Assembly (NCBI RefSeq): GCF_029201545.1
Contig: NZ_CP104007.1
Coordinates: forward strand, 3,320,501-3,384,500
DNA: 64,000 bases
DNA from: Devosia sp. FJ2-5-3
GTDB taxonomy: Bacteria; Pseudomonadota; Alphaproteobacteria; Rhizobiales; Devosiaceae
Direction: 5' to 3'
The number at the start of each line of letters is the position of its first letter. Position 1 is the first letter of the stretch. The notes under the pieces are model-generated. The model did no database searches. It had not been told where the DNA came from and was given only the letters and a program-made list of their open reading frames with translations. This document shows, one piece after another, positions 17,758 to 26,226 of this stretch. The position numbers were made by a program, and so were the translations under genes.

Positions 17758-19410
17758 TTACATTCCGCTGTAATTGGGCCCGCAGCCCCCTTCGGGCGGC
17801 ACCCATGTGATGTTCCGGGACGGATCCTTGATGTCGCAGGTCTTGCAATGCACGCAATTGGCCGCGTGGATGCGGAAGACCGGCGCGCCGTTCTCCTCGG
17901 CGACTTCATAGACACCGGCCGGGCAATAAAGCGGGGCCGGTTCGCCATAAAGCGGCAGGTTTTCGCGGATCGGGATGCTGGGGTCGGCCAGCTTGAGATG
18001 TACCGGCTGGTCTTCGTCATGCGACAGATTGGCGAGGAAGACAGACGACGCCCGATCAAAAGTAGTTGTGCCATCGGGGCGCGGATAGGTGCGCGGGGTC
18101 ACTGCGGCAATGGGCTTGAGCTTTGCGGCGTCTGATGTATCGCTCCGCTGGGTGCCGAACATCGAAAAGCGCAGCAGCGACTGGCACCAGAGATCGAACC
18201 CGCCAAGACCGGCGCCGAACAGGGTCCCAAAGCGGCTCCACATCGGCTTGATGTTGCGCACGCCGAACAATTCGGCCCCGATGCCGGTTTCCAGCACCCG
18301 TTCCTGCAGCGTCTCGATGCGATCATGCTGGCGACCGGCGGCGACAGCCTCGCCCACCGCATCGGCAGCGGCAATACCCGAGAGGAAGGCGTTGTGGATG
18401 GCTTTGAGCCGCGGCGCATTCATGAAGCCGGCCGCACAGCCGATCAGCGCACCACCGGCAAAGGCGAGATCGGGCAGAGATTGCCAGCCGCCCGAGGCCA
18501 GCGCTCGCGCGCCATAGCTGAGGCGGGTCGCCCCCTCGAGCAGCGGGGCGATTGCGGGATGGGTCTTGAAGCGCTGGAATTCGTCGAAGGGCGAGAGCGT
18601 GGGGTCGGCATAGTCGAGATGGACGACGAGGCCGAGATAGAGTTTTCGGTCTTGGGCGTGATAGGCAAAGCCACCGCCGGAGGTGGCGTTGTCGAGCGGG
18701 AAGCCGAGATAGTGGTCGACCTTGCCGGGCTCGTGGCGATCCGCCGGGATTTCCCAGACTTCCTTGATGCCAAGGCCGTATTTTTGCGGGCTCTTGCCCG
18801 AAGCCAGGCCGAAATCACCGATGATCGTCTTGGCGAGCGAGCCACGGGCCCCCTCCCCGATCAGCGTATATTTGGCTTCGAGCGCAATGCCTTCGGCGTG
18901 ACCGGGCTTGGGATTGCCGTCCCGGTCGAGGCCGAGATCGCCGGTGATGATGCCGCGCACCGGGCCATCGCCCGTCCGCAGCACATCGACCGCCGCCGTC
19001 ATCGGGAAAATGTCGACGCCGAGGGCGGTGGCCTCTTCGCCCAGCCAGCGCACCAGATCGCCGAGGCTGACGACAATGCCGTCCCTGGTGCGCATCTGCG
19101 GGGGGATCAGCGCGTGGGGAAAGGCGAAATCGCCTTTGGTGGTGAGGAAATGATAGGTGTCGGTCGTCACATCGGGGCCGACCGGCGCGTTCTTCAGTCG
19201 CCAGTCGGGGATCAGCGCGTCGAGCCCGACCGGATCCATGACGGCCCCGGAAATGATGTGGCCACCGATTTCGGCGGCTTTTTCCACAATGGTGACGGCG
19301 ATATCGGGATGGCGTTGCTTGAGGCGAATGGCGGCGGCAAGTCCGGCCGGTCCCGCCCCGACGATCAGCACGTCGGTCGACAGTACCTCGCGATTCCCGG
19401 CCTCTGCCAT
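17758..19410 (-). CDS. etfD: Electron transfer flavoprotein-ubiquinone oxidoreductase
   Basis: ETF-QO passes electrons from electron-transfer flavoprotein to ubiquinone at the membrane. The start at 19410, after AGAGGA, gives 550 residues. The FAD-binding motif is VLIVGAGPAGLAAAIRLKQ, followed by EKAAEIGGHIISGAV. The C-terminus holds the 4Fe-4S ferredoxin-like domain with NCVHCKTCDIKDPSRNITW and the family ending PPEGGCGPNYSGM. The open frame runs much further upstream, but that extension is antisense to the UDG gene. Confidence 0.96.
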   Translation of the reverse strand: MAEAGNREVLSTDVLIVGAGPAGLAAAIRLKQRHPDIAVTIVEKAAEIGGHIISGAVMDPVGLDALIPDWRLKNAPVGPDVTTDTYHFLTTKGDFAFPHALIPPQMRTRDGIVVSLGDLVRWLGEEATALGVDIFPMTAAVDVLRTGDGPVRGIITGDLGLDRDGNPKPGHAEGIALEAKYTLIGEGARGSLAKTIIGDFGLASGKSPQKYGLGIKEVWEIPADRHEPGKVDHYLGFPLDNATSGGGFAYHAQDRKLYLGLVVHLDYADPTLSPFDEFQRFKTHPAIAPLLEGATRLSYGARALASGGWQSLPDLAFAGGALIGCAAGFMNAPRLKAIHNAFLSGIAAADAVGEAVAAGRQHDRIETLQERVLETGIGAELFGVRNIKPMWSRFGTLFGAGLGGFDLWCQSLLRFSMFGTQRSDTSDAAKLKPIAAVTPRTYPRPDGTTTFDRASSVFLANLSHDEDQPVHLKLADPSIPIRENLPLYGEPAPLYCPAGVYEVAEENGAPVFRIHAANCVHCKTCDIKDPSRNITWVPPEGGCGPNYSGM

Positions 19411-19476
19411 GGGCAAACATCCTCTTGAGCTGGAGGCGACTGGTCGCCCCGCATGGGGTGTGACATAACGGGGGCG

Positions 19477-20298
19477 ATGTCTCAAGATCACGCGCTCAAT
19501 AACGCCGAACTGCTTTCGGTGCTGGACTGGTATCGTGCCGCCGGCGTCGATCTGGCCGTGGGCGAAGAGCCGGTCGACCGGTTCGCGCAGAAGCCGCCTG
19601 TCGCCAGTGCGGCGGCTCCGTCCCGTATCGCCCCCCTGCCCGGCGCGGCGGCACCGGCTCCCGTGCCGCTGGTTCCCGGACCGGTGGGCGGAGACCCCGC
19701 CGAAGCGCGCGCGCTGGCGCGTTCTGCTCAATCGCTGGATCAATTGCGGGACATGCTGGAGGCCTATGATGGCTGCGGGCTCAAATTCCGCGCCACCCAG
19801 CTGGTGTTCGCCGATGGCAATCCCCAGGCAAAGATCATGCTGATCGGGGAAGCGCCCGGTGCCGAGGAGGACCGGATCGGAAAGCCGTTCGTCGGACGCT
19901 CCGGGCAATTGCTCGACCGGATGCTGGCGGCAATCGGGCTCAATCGCACCAAGGTCTATATCGCCAATTCCGTGCCCTGGCGCCCGCCCGGCAATCGTGC
20001 GCCGTCGCCCGAAGAGATGGAATTGTGCCTGCCGTTCTTGCATCGGCAGGTGGAACTTGTGGCGCCAAAGCTCGTGGTGACGCTGGGCGGATCGGCCATG
20101 CAGACGATTTTCAAGACCACAGCCGGGATCATCAAGATGCGCGGCAAATGGCAGGAAGTGAGCATCGGCAACCACGCCACGGACGGCATGCCGACGCTGC
20201 ATCCGGCCTATCTCCTGCGCAACCCCGCGGCCAAGCAACAAGCCTGGCGCGATTTGCTCAGTCTCAAGATGAAGATGGACGCGCTGGGGCTGGAGTGA
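19477..20298 (+). CDS. Family 4-like uracil-DNA glycosylase lacking two cluster cysteines
   Basis: This 273-residue protein removes uracil from DNA by family assignment. After a low-complexity N-terminus (about 95 residues, Ala/Pro-rich) come IGEAPGAEEDRIGKPFVGRSG and the C-terminal TLHPAYLLRNP with the active-site His. Canonical family 4 enzymes bind a 4Fe-4S cluster with four Cys. Here only two matching positions are Cys (Cys100 and Cys184); the others read Tyr97 and Trp168 (NSVPWRPPGNR instead of CRPPGNR). I recall related alphaproteobacterial proteins with Trp there, so this may be a subfamily trait. It is divergent from ETF-QO. Confidence 0.88.
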   Translation: MSQDHALNNAELLSVLDWYRAAGVDLAVGEEPVDRFAQKPPVASAAAPSRIAPLPGAAAPAPVPLVPGPVGGDPAEARALARSAQSLDQLRDMLEAYDGCGLKFRATQLVFADGNPQAKIMLIGEAPGAEEDRIGKPFVGRSGQLLDRMLAAIGLNRTKVYIANSVPWRPPGNRAPSPEEMELCLPFLHRQVELVAPKLVVTLGGSAMQTIFKTTAGIIKMRGKWQEVSIGNHATDGMPTLHPAYLLRNPAAKQQAWRDLLSLKMKMDALGLE

Positions 20299-20325
20299 GT
20301 TCCCGGCGTTCCCGGGCCCCCACAC

Positions 20326-20398
20326 CCCCTCCGAGCGCCGCTACGGCCCAGTGGCCTAGCTTTGCTTGCCTCCCCCTTCGAGGGAGGTGGGGATCGCG
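20326..20398. repeat. CCTCCC-type palindromic repeat
   Basis: CCTCCCCCTTCGAGGGAGG at 20369-20387 is a short palindrome, with ACACCCCCTCCGAGCGCCGC before it and GTGGGGATCGCG after. It belongs to the same pyrimidine-rich family as the copies at 3.7 and 33.8 kb. The rest of the 295-base gap up to the MFS gene shows no gene. Confidence 0.65.
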
Positions 20399-20593
20399 TT
20401 TGTGAAGTCATCAATGACCAAACACCGGGCGACCGAACGAACCGCACACAAGCACAGCGCCTCGCGTTATCCCTCCCGCTTGCCCTGAACTTTCCGCCCG
20501 ACGGAAGAGTTTGGCCTGTCCATTAAGTTTTGCCGCGTTATGGTCACCTTCAGGTGATTTGCAACGTTTCGAATTCCCAGTCTCGAAAGCGCC

Positions 20594-21928
20594 ATGGCTT
20601 CCGTCGTCAAAATCTACGCCCTCTTCATCAGCTCGGCCCTTTTGATGTTTGGAGGCGGCCTCCAGGGCCTTCTGCTCTCGGTGCGCGGCGCGGAAGAGGG
20701 ATTTTCCCTTCCCGCGCTGGGCCTTATCGGCACGGGCTGGTCGGTGGGGTTCGTCGCCGGCTCCATTCTCGTGCCGATGATCGTGCGAAAAGTGGGCCAC
20801 ATCCGCGCCTTTTCAGTGATGGCGGCAATCGGCACCGTCACCATTCTGCTCAATCTGCTGTGGATCAACGATGTCGGCTGGATCGTCATGCGGGCGCTCA
20901 GCGGCTTCTGCTTTGCCGGCGCGGCGATGATCGTGGAAAGCTGGCTTAACGAGGTCAGCGACAACAAGAGCCGCGGCACCATCTTTTCAATCTACGTCAC
21001 CATCAATCTCGGCGCCTCGACGCTGGGGCAGATCGCCATGTCGGTGACCGGCACGGTGGGCTATCTGCCCTTCGTCATCGGCGCCATCAGCTTCATCTGC
21101 GCGGTCCTGCCCACATCGCTCACCTCGAGCCCCCAGCCGCGCCCCCTGGCCTCGGCCAAGCTCGACCTGCCGCTTCTTATCAAGACCTCCCCCGTTGCTG
21201 CCGTCGCCGCCTTCTGTTGCGGCATGGCCAACGGCTCGTTCGGCACGCTGGCGCCCGTCTATGGGTATGAACAGGGCCTCGATTCCTCAGGCATTGCGCT
21301 GCTCTTTGCCATTGCCGCGATTTCCGGCGCCATCGGCCAGATCCCGTTCGGCCGGCTTTCCGACCGCATCGACCGAAGGCAGGTGATGATCGGGCTTGGC
21401 CTTGCCGCGGCCTTTGTCGGCCTTCTGGTCGTGCTGCTCAATCCGGGCGAAGGCTGGCTGATGTATGTGCTGTTTGCGTTCTATGGCCTTGCCGCAAACC
21501 CGCTCTATCCGATCGCCGTGGCGCATGCGAACGACTTCGCGCGCGAGGGAAATTTCGCCAAGATCGCGGGCGGCATGCTGCTGATCCTCGGGCTCGGGCT
21601 CGCCATCGGACCGCTCATCGCCTCGATGCTGATGAGTGCCATCGCCCCCATGGCCCTGTTCATGGTCACGGCGCTCTTCCATGTCATCGTCGCCATTTTC
21701 GCCTTCCTGCGCATGCGCGTCCGCAAGAGCGTCGATGCCGCCGATCGCGCGCCGTTCCAGCCCATGGCCAATGACAAGCAGGTCACCCCGGAATCGGTCG
21801 CCATGGACCCTCGAGCGGACGGCGACGACGAGGATGGCGAGATCATCACCCGTCCTGAAGCGGCGGTCCCTGACGAATTGATCGAAACTCCGGAGGCCGG
21901 CAGCCATGTTCAAAACCGACCGGTTTGA
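20594..21928 (+). CDS. MFS transporter (YcaD-like)
   Basis: A 444-residue major facilitator with about 12 membrane segments. The first helix is IYALFISSALLMFGGGLQGLLL; the N-half motif is GTGWSVGFVAGSILVPMIVRKVGHIRAF, and MVGRLSDR-like FGRLSDRIDRRQ marks the second half. It resembles the YcaD group, whose substrates are unknown. A hydrophilic tail of about 55 residues follows the last helix. Its end overlaps the moaB start by 23 bases, so the two genes are probably translationally linked. Confidence 0.87.
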   Translation: MASVVKIYALFISSALLMFGGGLQGLLLSVRGAEEGFSLPALGLIGTGWSVGFVAGSILVPMIVRKVGHIRAFSVMAAIGTVTILLNLLWINDVGWIVMRALSGFCFAGAAMIVESWLNEVSDNKSRGTIFSIYVTINLGASTLGQIAMSVTGTVGYLPFVIGAISFICAVLPTSLTSSPQPRPLASAKLDLPLLIKTSPVAAVAAFCCGMANGSFGTLAPVYGYEQGLDSSGIALLFAIAAISGAIGQIPFGRLSDRIDRRQVMIGLGLAAAFVGLLVVLLNPGEGWLMYVLFAFYGLAANPLYPIAVAHANDFAREGNFAKIAGGMLLILGLGLAIGPLIASMLMSAIAPMALFMVTALFHVIVAIFAFLRMRVRKSVDAADRAPFQPMANDKQVTPESVAMDPRADGDDEDGEIITRPEAAVPDELIETPEAGSHVQNRPV

Positions 21929-22442
21929 GGACCGCGCGTTCAAGCCCCTGTCCATCGCTGTTATCGCCGTCTCCGATACCCGGGACCTCGAGACGGATAC
22001 GGGCGGGGCCTTGCTGAAATCTCTGCTGGAGGCCGACGGGCATTCCTGTGCGGGCCGGCAGGTGGTGCGCGACGATATCCAGCTGATCCGCGCCGCCGTA
22101 CAGGCGCTGGTCGCCGATCCGACGGTGGACGTGATCCTGACCACCGGCGGCACAGGCTTTTCCGGCCGCGACGTGACGCCCGAAGCTATCGAACCGCTGT
22201 TCGACAAGCGCATGGACGGGTTTTCGGTGCTGTTCCACCAATATTCGGCGACGACCGTGGGCACGAGCTCGCTGCAGTCCCGGGCAACGGCGGGCCTTAT
22301 CGGCACCACATTCGTCTTCTGCCTGCCCGGCTCGCGCGGCGCTTGCCGCGACGCGTGGGAGGGGTTGCTCACCCACCAGCTCGACTATCGGCACAAGCCG
22401 TGCAATTTTGTCGAGCTGATGCCGAGACTGGCAGAGCGGTGA
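21906..22442 (+). CDS. moaB: Molybdenum cofactor biosynthesis protein B
   Basis: MoaB/MogA-fold protein of molybdopterin synthesis, probably acting at the adenylylation step. The 178 residues include LSIAVIAVSDTRDLETDTGG, the phosphate-binding TTGGTGFSGRDVTPEAIEPLF, and the C-terminal CLPGSRGACRDAWEG. GGAGG lies about ten bases before its ATG, inside the MFS gene. No other moa gene is nearby. Confidence 0.93.
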   Translation: MFKTDRFEDRAFKPLSIAVIAVSDTRDLETDTGGALLKSLLEADGHSCAGRQVVRDDIQLIRAAVQALVADPTVDVILTTGGTGFSGRDVTPEAIEPLFDKRMDGFSVLFHQYSATTVGTSSLQSRATAGLIGTTFVFCLPGSRGACRDAWEGLLTHQLDYRHKPCNFVELMPRLAER

Positions 22443-22447
22443 CAATC

Positions 22448-22466
22448 AGCGAACAACACGTTCGCT
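22448..22466. promoter_or_regulatory. Perfect inverted repeat upstream of the VOC/GHR genes
   Basis: AGCGAAC-AACAC-GTTCGCT is a perfect 7-base inverted repeat, 78 bases before the VOC gene and 5 bases after moaB. No T-run follows, so an operator for a dimeric repressor is more likely than a terminator. The regulator is not in view. Confidence 0.45.
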
Positions 22467-22543
22467 GTCGTTCACTTTAAGAAACCGATCAAAGGGGGCA
22501 TCTTCAGGGCCAGGGCGCAAACGGCGCCATCAGGAGAAAGCCC

Positions 22544-23371
22544 ATGTCCATTTCGCCCACGGCGCCCATGCAAACCGGCATGGTGACCCTCAATGTGCGC
22601 CAGCTCGATGCGGTGGCGGACTATTACAAGCAATTGCTCGATCTCGAAACGCTCGGCCGCGACGGCAACAGCCTGCGCCTCGGCGCCGGCGGCGAGGCAT
22701 TGCTCGAATTGCGCGGCAATCCCGATTTCGCCCAGCGCAGCCAGCGCGCGGCGGGTCTCTTCCACACCGCCTTCCTCATGGATCGCGTCGATCTCGCCGC
22801 CTGGGTGCGCAAGATCGCCCGCGAACGCATCCCCGTCGGCGGCGCTTCGGACCATGCGGTGAGCGAGGCTTTCTATTTCAACGACCTCGAAGGCAATGGC
22901 ATCGAAATCTATGCCGACCGTCCGCGCGCCGACTGGCCGCATGACGGCGGGATGATTGCCATGACCACCGATCCTCTCGATGTCGACGCGCTGCTCGATC
23001 TCGACCCCACCCGGGTCTGGAACGGCGCGCCGGCAAACATGATCGTGGGCCATGTGCATCTGCAGCTGGGCGACGTCGCCAAGGCCGAGCCTTTCTATGC
23101 CGGCGTGCTGGGGACCGATGTCACCTGCCGCTATCCGGGCGCGGTGTTCTATGGCGCCGGCGGCTATCACCATCAGCTGGCCACCAATATGTGGGCGAGC
23201 CGTGGTTCGGGCCCCCTCGCCCCCGACACGACCGGCCTTGTCGGCTTCGATCTCATTCTCGACAGCGCCGCGCAGCGCGACGCCATTGCCGAGAGCGCCG
23301 GTGTGACCGGTCATGAGCTGACCGACCCCTGGGGCATTGCCCTCAATCTCGTTGTGCGCGGGGAGAAGTAA
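22544..23371 (+). CDS. VOC family protein, catechol-2,3-dioxygenase-like
   Basis: The 275-residue protein has two vicinal-oxygen-chelate modules. The first runs from MVTLNVRQLDAVADYYKQLLDLETLG to NDLEGNGIEIYADR, with metal ligands plausibly the His in GLFHTAFL and the Glu in GIEIY. The second begins VGHVHLQLGDVAKAEPFYAGVLG. It resembles the CatE/MhqE-type ring-cleavage proteins found in quinone-stress regulons. AGGAGA precedes the ATG, and the hydroquinone reductase gene starts one base after its stop codon. Confidence 0.87.
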   Translation: MSISPTAPMQTGMVTLNVRQLDAVADYYKQLLDLETLGRDGNSLRLGAGGEALLELRGNPDFAQRSQRAAGLFHTAFLMDRVDLAAWVRKIARERIPVGGASDHAVSEAFYFNDLEGNGIEIYADRPRADWPHDGGMIAMTTDPLDVDALLDLDPTRVWNGAPANMIVGHVHLQLGDVAKAEPFYAGVLGTDVTCRYPGAVFYGAGGYHHQLATNMWASRGSGPLAPDTTGLVGFDLILDSAAQRDAIAESAGVTGHELTDPWGIALNLVVRGEK

Positions 23372-23372
23372 G

Positions 23373-24323
23373 ATGCTGGTCAATGGAAAATGGGTTGCCA
23401 ATTGGCAGCCGGTGCAGGGCACCGATGAAAAGGGCGGCTTCGTCCGCCAGACCTCGAGCTTTCGCAACTGGGTGACGCCGGACGGCAGCGCTGGCCCCAC
23501 CGGCGAAGGCGGGTTCAAGGCTGAGGCCGGCCGCTATCATCTCTATGTCGCGCTCATCTGTCCCTGGGCCTCGCGCACGCTGATCGGGCGCAAGCTCAAG
23601 GGGCTCGACGATGTGATCTCCGTCTCCATCGTCGAGCCGGAACTGAGCGAAGAAGGCTGGCGCTTTGCCCAGCCCGACGCGCTGACCGGCGCGACCTATA
23701 TGCACGAGATCTACGCCAAGGCCGATCCGCAGATCAGCGGCCGTGCCACCGTGCCGGTGCTGTGGGACAAGGTGAAGAACACCATCGTCAACAATGAGAG
23801 CGCCGATATCCTGCGCATGCTCAATTCCGGTTTTGGCGATCTCGCAAGGAACGCGCAGGACCTCTACCCCGAGGCGCTGCGCGCCGAGATCGACGCGCTC
23901 AACGACTATATCTATCCCAAGTTCAACAATGGGGTGTATCGGGCCGGCTTTGCCACGACGCAGATCGCCTATGACGAGGCCTTTGCCGACGTCTTTGAGG
24001 CGCTGGACAAATTGGACGCCCGGCTCGAAGGCCAGGATTTTCTCGTCGGCAATCAGCTGACCGAAACCGATATCCGCGCCTTCGTGACGCTGGTGCGGTT
24101 CGACGCGGCCTATCATGGCCTGTTCAAGACCAATCTCCGGCGCGTTGCCGATTATCCGCGGCTGCAGGCCTATATGCTGCGCGTTCTCAACCTGCCCGGG
24201 GTGCGCGAGACGGTTGATATCGACCACATCAAGCGCGGCTATTATTCGGTCAAGGCGCTCAACCCCAATGGCATCGTGCCCAAGGGGCCCCATATTCCAG
24301 GCCTCTACGAAATAGCGGCCTGA
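23373..24323 (+). CDS. Glutathionyl-hydroquinone reductase (Xi-class GST)
   Basis: This 316-residue enzyme belongs to the YqjG/EcmB Xi-class glutathione transferases, which reduce glutathionyl-hydroquinones back to hydroquinones. The catalytic Cys63 sits in ALICPWASRTLIGRKLKGL. DKVKNTIVNNESADILRMLN is the glutathione-site region, and the end RGYYSVKALNPNGIVPKGP is typical. The start ATG 23373 lies one base after the VOC stop, so the two act as a pair. A strong terminator follows. Confidence 0.93.
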   Translation: MLVNGKWVANWQPVQGTDEKGGFVRQTSSFRNWVTPDGSAGPTGEGGFKAEAGRYHLYVALICPWASRTLIGRKLKGLDDVISVSIVEPELSEEGWRFAQPDALTGATYMHEIYAKADPQISGRATVPVLWDKVKNTIVNNESADILRMLNSGFGDLARNAQDLYPEALRAEIDALNDYIYPKFNNGVYRAGFATTQIAYDEAFADVFEALDKLDARLEGQDFLVGNQLTETDIRAFVTLVRFDAAYHGLFKTNLRRVADYPRLQAYMLRVLNLPGVRETVDIDHIKRGYYSVKALNPNGIVPKGPHIPGLYEIAA

Positions 24324-24330
24324 ACCCAAC

Positions 24331-24365
24331 AAAAAAGGCGCCGGATTTCTCCGGCGCCTTTTTTC
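24331..24365. terminator. Bidirectional intrinsic terminator
   Basis: AAAAAAGGCGCCGG-ATTTCT-CCGGCGCCTTTTTT has perfect arms with A and T tracts on both sides. It ends the VOC-GHR transcript and the convergent DHA2 efflux gene. Confidence 0.92.
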
Positions 24366-24378
24366 ATGTCAATTGGCC

Positions 24379-25857
24379 TTAGTGGCCGCCATGGCCACCG
24401 GGGGCATCGCCATTGCCCTTGCGGACGAACCAGGCCGATATCACCATGCCGACCGAGACGATGGCGCCGCAGAGGAAGCCTGCGCGGATACCGGCTGCCA
24501 GCGCATCGAGCGGCGCCTCGCCGGCGGCCGCTTCCGCAGCCGAGCGCAGGCTCATCACCGCCACGAAGAGCGCAATGCCGGCGGCACCGGCAACCTGCTG
24601 CACCGAGCTCAGAATCGCCGACGCGTGCGAGTAAAAGCGCGGCGGCACGGAGCTCATCGCCGTGGTGAAGAGCGGGGTAAAGGTGAAGGCCAGGCCGATG
24701 CTGAGCACGATATGGCCGGCAATCACCTGCCAGATCGCGGTGTGCTGGCTGACCGTGGTCAGCGCCCACATGACGGCCGTGACGGCGACGACGCCGGGCA
24801 CGAGCAGCGGACGCGGGCCGACCTTGTCGTAGAGGCGACCAACCACCGGGCCGAGAACACCCATGATCAAGCCACCCGGGAGCAGCATCATGCCGGTCTG
24901 CAGCGTATTGAGGCCGAGCACGGACTGGGTGTAGATCGGGATCAGGATCGAGGTGCCCAGCAGCGCCACCATGGCGATGGCGGCGGTGACCAGCGACACC
25001 GAATAATTGGTGTGCTGGAGCGTGCGCAGGTCGAGCAGCGCCTTGTCGTTGCGGGCAAGGCCGATCTGGCGCCAGACGAAGATGGCCATGGCCACGACAC
25101 CAACGACGATCGGGGCCCAGGACGGAATGGCCGAGCCGTGTTCTGCGCCTTCACCAAGGCTGGAAAGCCCATAGACGAGGCCGCCAAAGGCCAGTGCTGA
25201 CAGGATCACCGACAGCACATCGAGGGGCGCATAGCGCGGGGTCGAGACGTTGCGGATCTTGATCGCACCCAGCACCAGCGCGCCGACGGCGATGGGCAGG
25301 GTGAAATAGAACATGAAGCGCCAGTCGAACTGGGACAGGATGAACCCGCCAATCGTCGGGCCGATGGCCGGGGCCACCGACATGACGATCGAGATATTGC
25401 CCATGGTCTTGCCACGGCCTTCCGGGGGCACCAGCGACATTACCGTGGTCATCAGCAGCGGCATCATGATGGCGGTGCCGACGGCCTGGACGACGCGACC
25501 GACGATCAACAATTCGATCCCCGGCGCCAGCGCGCAGATGAGCGTGCCGACACTGAAGATCGCCATCGCCGCCATATAGATCGGCCGCGTATTGATGCGC
25601 TGCAGCATGAAGCCGGTGATCGGGATGACGATGGCCATGGTCAAAAGAAAGGCGGTCGTCAGCCATTGCGCGGCACTGGCGGTGACCCCCAGATCCACCA
25701 TCAGATGGGGGATGGCCACGCTCATGATGGTCTCGTTCAGAAACACCACGAAGGTGGAGACGAGCAGAAGCGCGATGACCAGCTTGTTGCGAGCCGCATT
25801 GTCGGGGTGCTGCGGCGCGATTTCGGGCACCGCATCAAGCGTAGCGTCCATTGTCAT
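24379..25857 (-). CDS. DHA2-type MFS drug efflux permease (EmrB/QacA-like)
   Basis: A 492-residue 14-helix drug:proton antiporter. The N-terminus (NKLVIALLLVSTFVVFLNETIMSVAIPHLMVDLG) is the DHA2 hallmark, with WLTTAFLLTMAIVIPITGFML next and motif C-like GPTIGGFILSQFDWRFMFYF. The last residues form a short Gly/His tail (GGHGGH). The start at 25857 is supported by the family N-terminus; 25962 would add an untypical leader. It is convergent with the VOC-GHR pair, which suggests a shared theme of aromatic or quinone stress, but no emrA-like gene is present. Confidence 0.9.
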   Translation of the reverse strand: MTMDATLDAVPEIAPQHPDNAARNKLVIALLLVSTFVVFLNETIMSVAIPHLMVDLGVTASAAQWLTTAFLLTMAIVIPITGFMLQRINTRPIYMAAMAIFSVGTLICALAPGIELLIVGRVVQAVGTAIMMPLLMTTVMSLVPPEGRGKTMGNISIVMSVAPAIGPTIGGFILSQFDWRFMFYFTLPIAVGALVLGAIKIRNVSTPRYAPLDVLSVILSALAFGGLVYGLSSLGEGAEHGSAIPSWAPIVVGVVAMAIFVWRQIGLARNDKALLDLRTLQHTNYSVSLVTAAIAMVALLGTSILIPIYTQSVLGLNTLQTGMMLLPGGLIMGVLGPVVGRLYDKVGPRPLLVPGVVAVTAVMWALTTVSQHTAIWQVIAGHIVLSIGLAFTFTPLFTTAMSSVPPRFYSHASAILSSVQQVAGAAGIALFVAVMSLRSAAEAAAGEAPLDALAAGIRAGFLCGAIVSVGMVISAWFVRKGNGDAPGGHGGH

Positions 25858-25938
25858 CTTGTTCTCTCTCGATCGGCGTAGCGTCCACACGACGGGGGAG
25901 ACCGGCGGGGATCGACACGGGAATTGCGAAATATCGGC

Positions 25939-25951
25939 GACAGGACCTGTC
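25939..25951. promoter_or_regulatory. Short palindrome in the efflux-pump leader
   Basis: GACAGG-A-CCTGTC is a perfect 6-base palindrome with an odd centre, about 82 bases before the pump start. It could be an operator, but a 13-base palindrome can arise by chance. Confidence 0.3.
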
Positions 25952-26135
25952 AGCATGATCACGCAGCGCGCGGCCTCAAGGACGCGGGCGGAGCCAGATC
26001 TGAGGAGGCAAAACGAACCGACAGGGGGACGCCGAAAGGGAGCCTGTCTACGCCCGCAAGACCAGTCCGTAAAGTCTTGTAATGCATGGCACCCCTGCCA
26101 ATATGAATGTCAGCAGGAACTCCGCGAAAATGCAT

Positions 26136-26150
26136 GTTCTTGTTTTGTTC
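26136..26150 (+). promoter_or_regulatory. LexA-type SOS box (GTTC-N7-GTTC)
   Basis: GTTCTTGTTTTGTTC matches the direct-repeat operator GTTC-N7-GTTC used by LexA in alphaproteobacteria. It overlaps the putative -35 hexamer at 26140-26145 and lies 77 bases before the radical SAM start. The match is to the consensus only; binding is not shown. Confidence 0.6.
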
Positions 26151-26226
26151 TCATCGGCATGCTAAGTCTTTCCGGACGTCGGAGGAAGCGCGATTCTCCT
26201 CCGGCTCGGCAGTCAGGAGACATATC

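Larger units (their letters stand above)
25858..26226. other. Divergent intergenic region between the efflux pump and radical SAM genes
   Basis: These 369 bases hold no gene I can support. They contain a palindrome on the pump side (25939-25951) and a LexA-like box on the radical SAM side (26136-26150), both listed separately. A possible promoter towards the radical SAM gene is TTGTTT (26140-26145), 17 bases, TAAGTC (26163-26168). Confidence 0.5.

Noticed and set aside
17758..20325. An 855-codon frame containing ETF-QO
   Set aside because: The first 305 codons are antisense to the UDG gene; the ETF-QO N-terminus with its FAD motif begins at 19410 after a good ribosome site.
22460..22473. GTTC-N6-GTTC, resembling a LexA box, near the VOC gene
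   Set aside because: The spacing is six instead of seven bases, and the first GTTC is an arm of a better inverted repeat.
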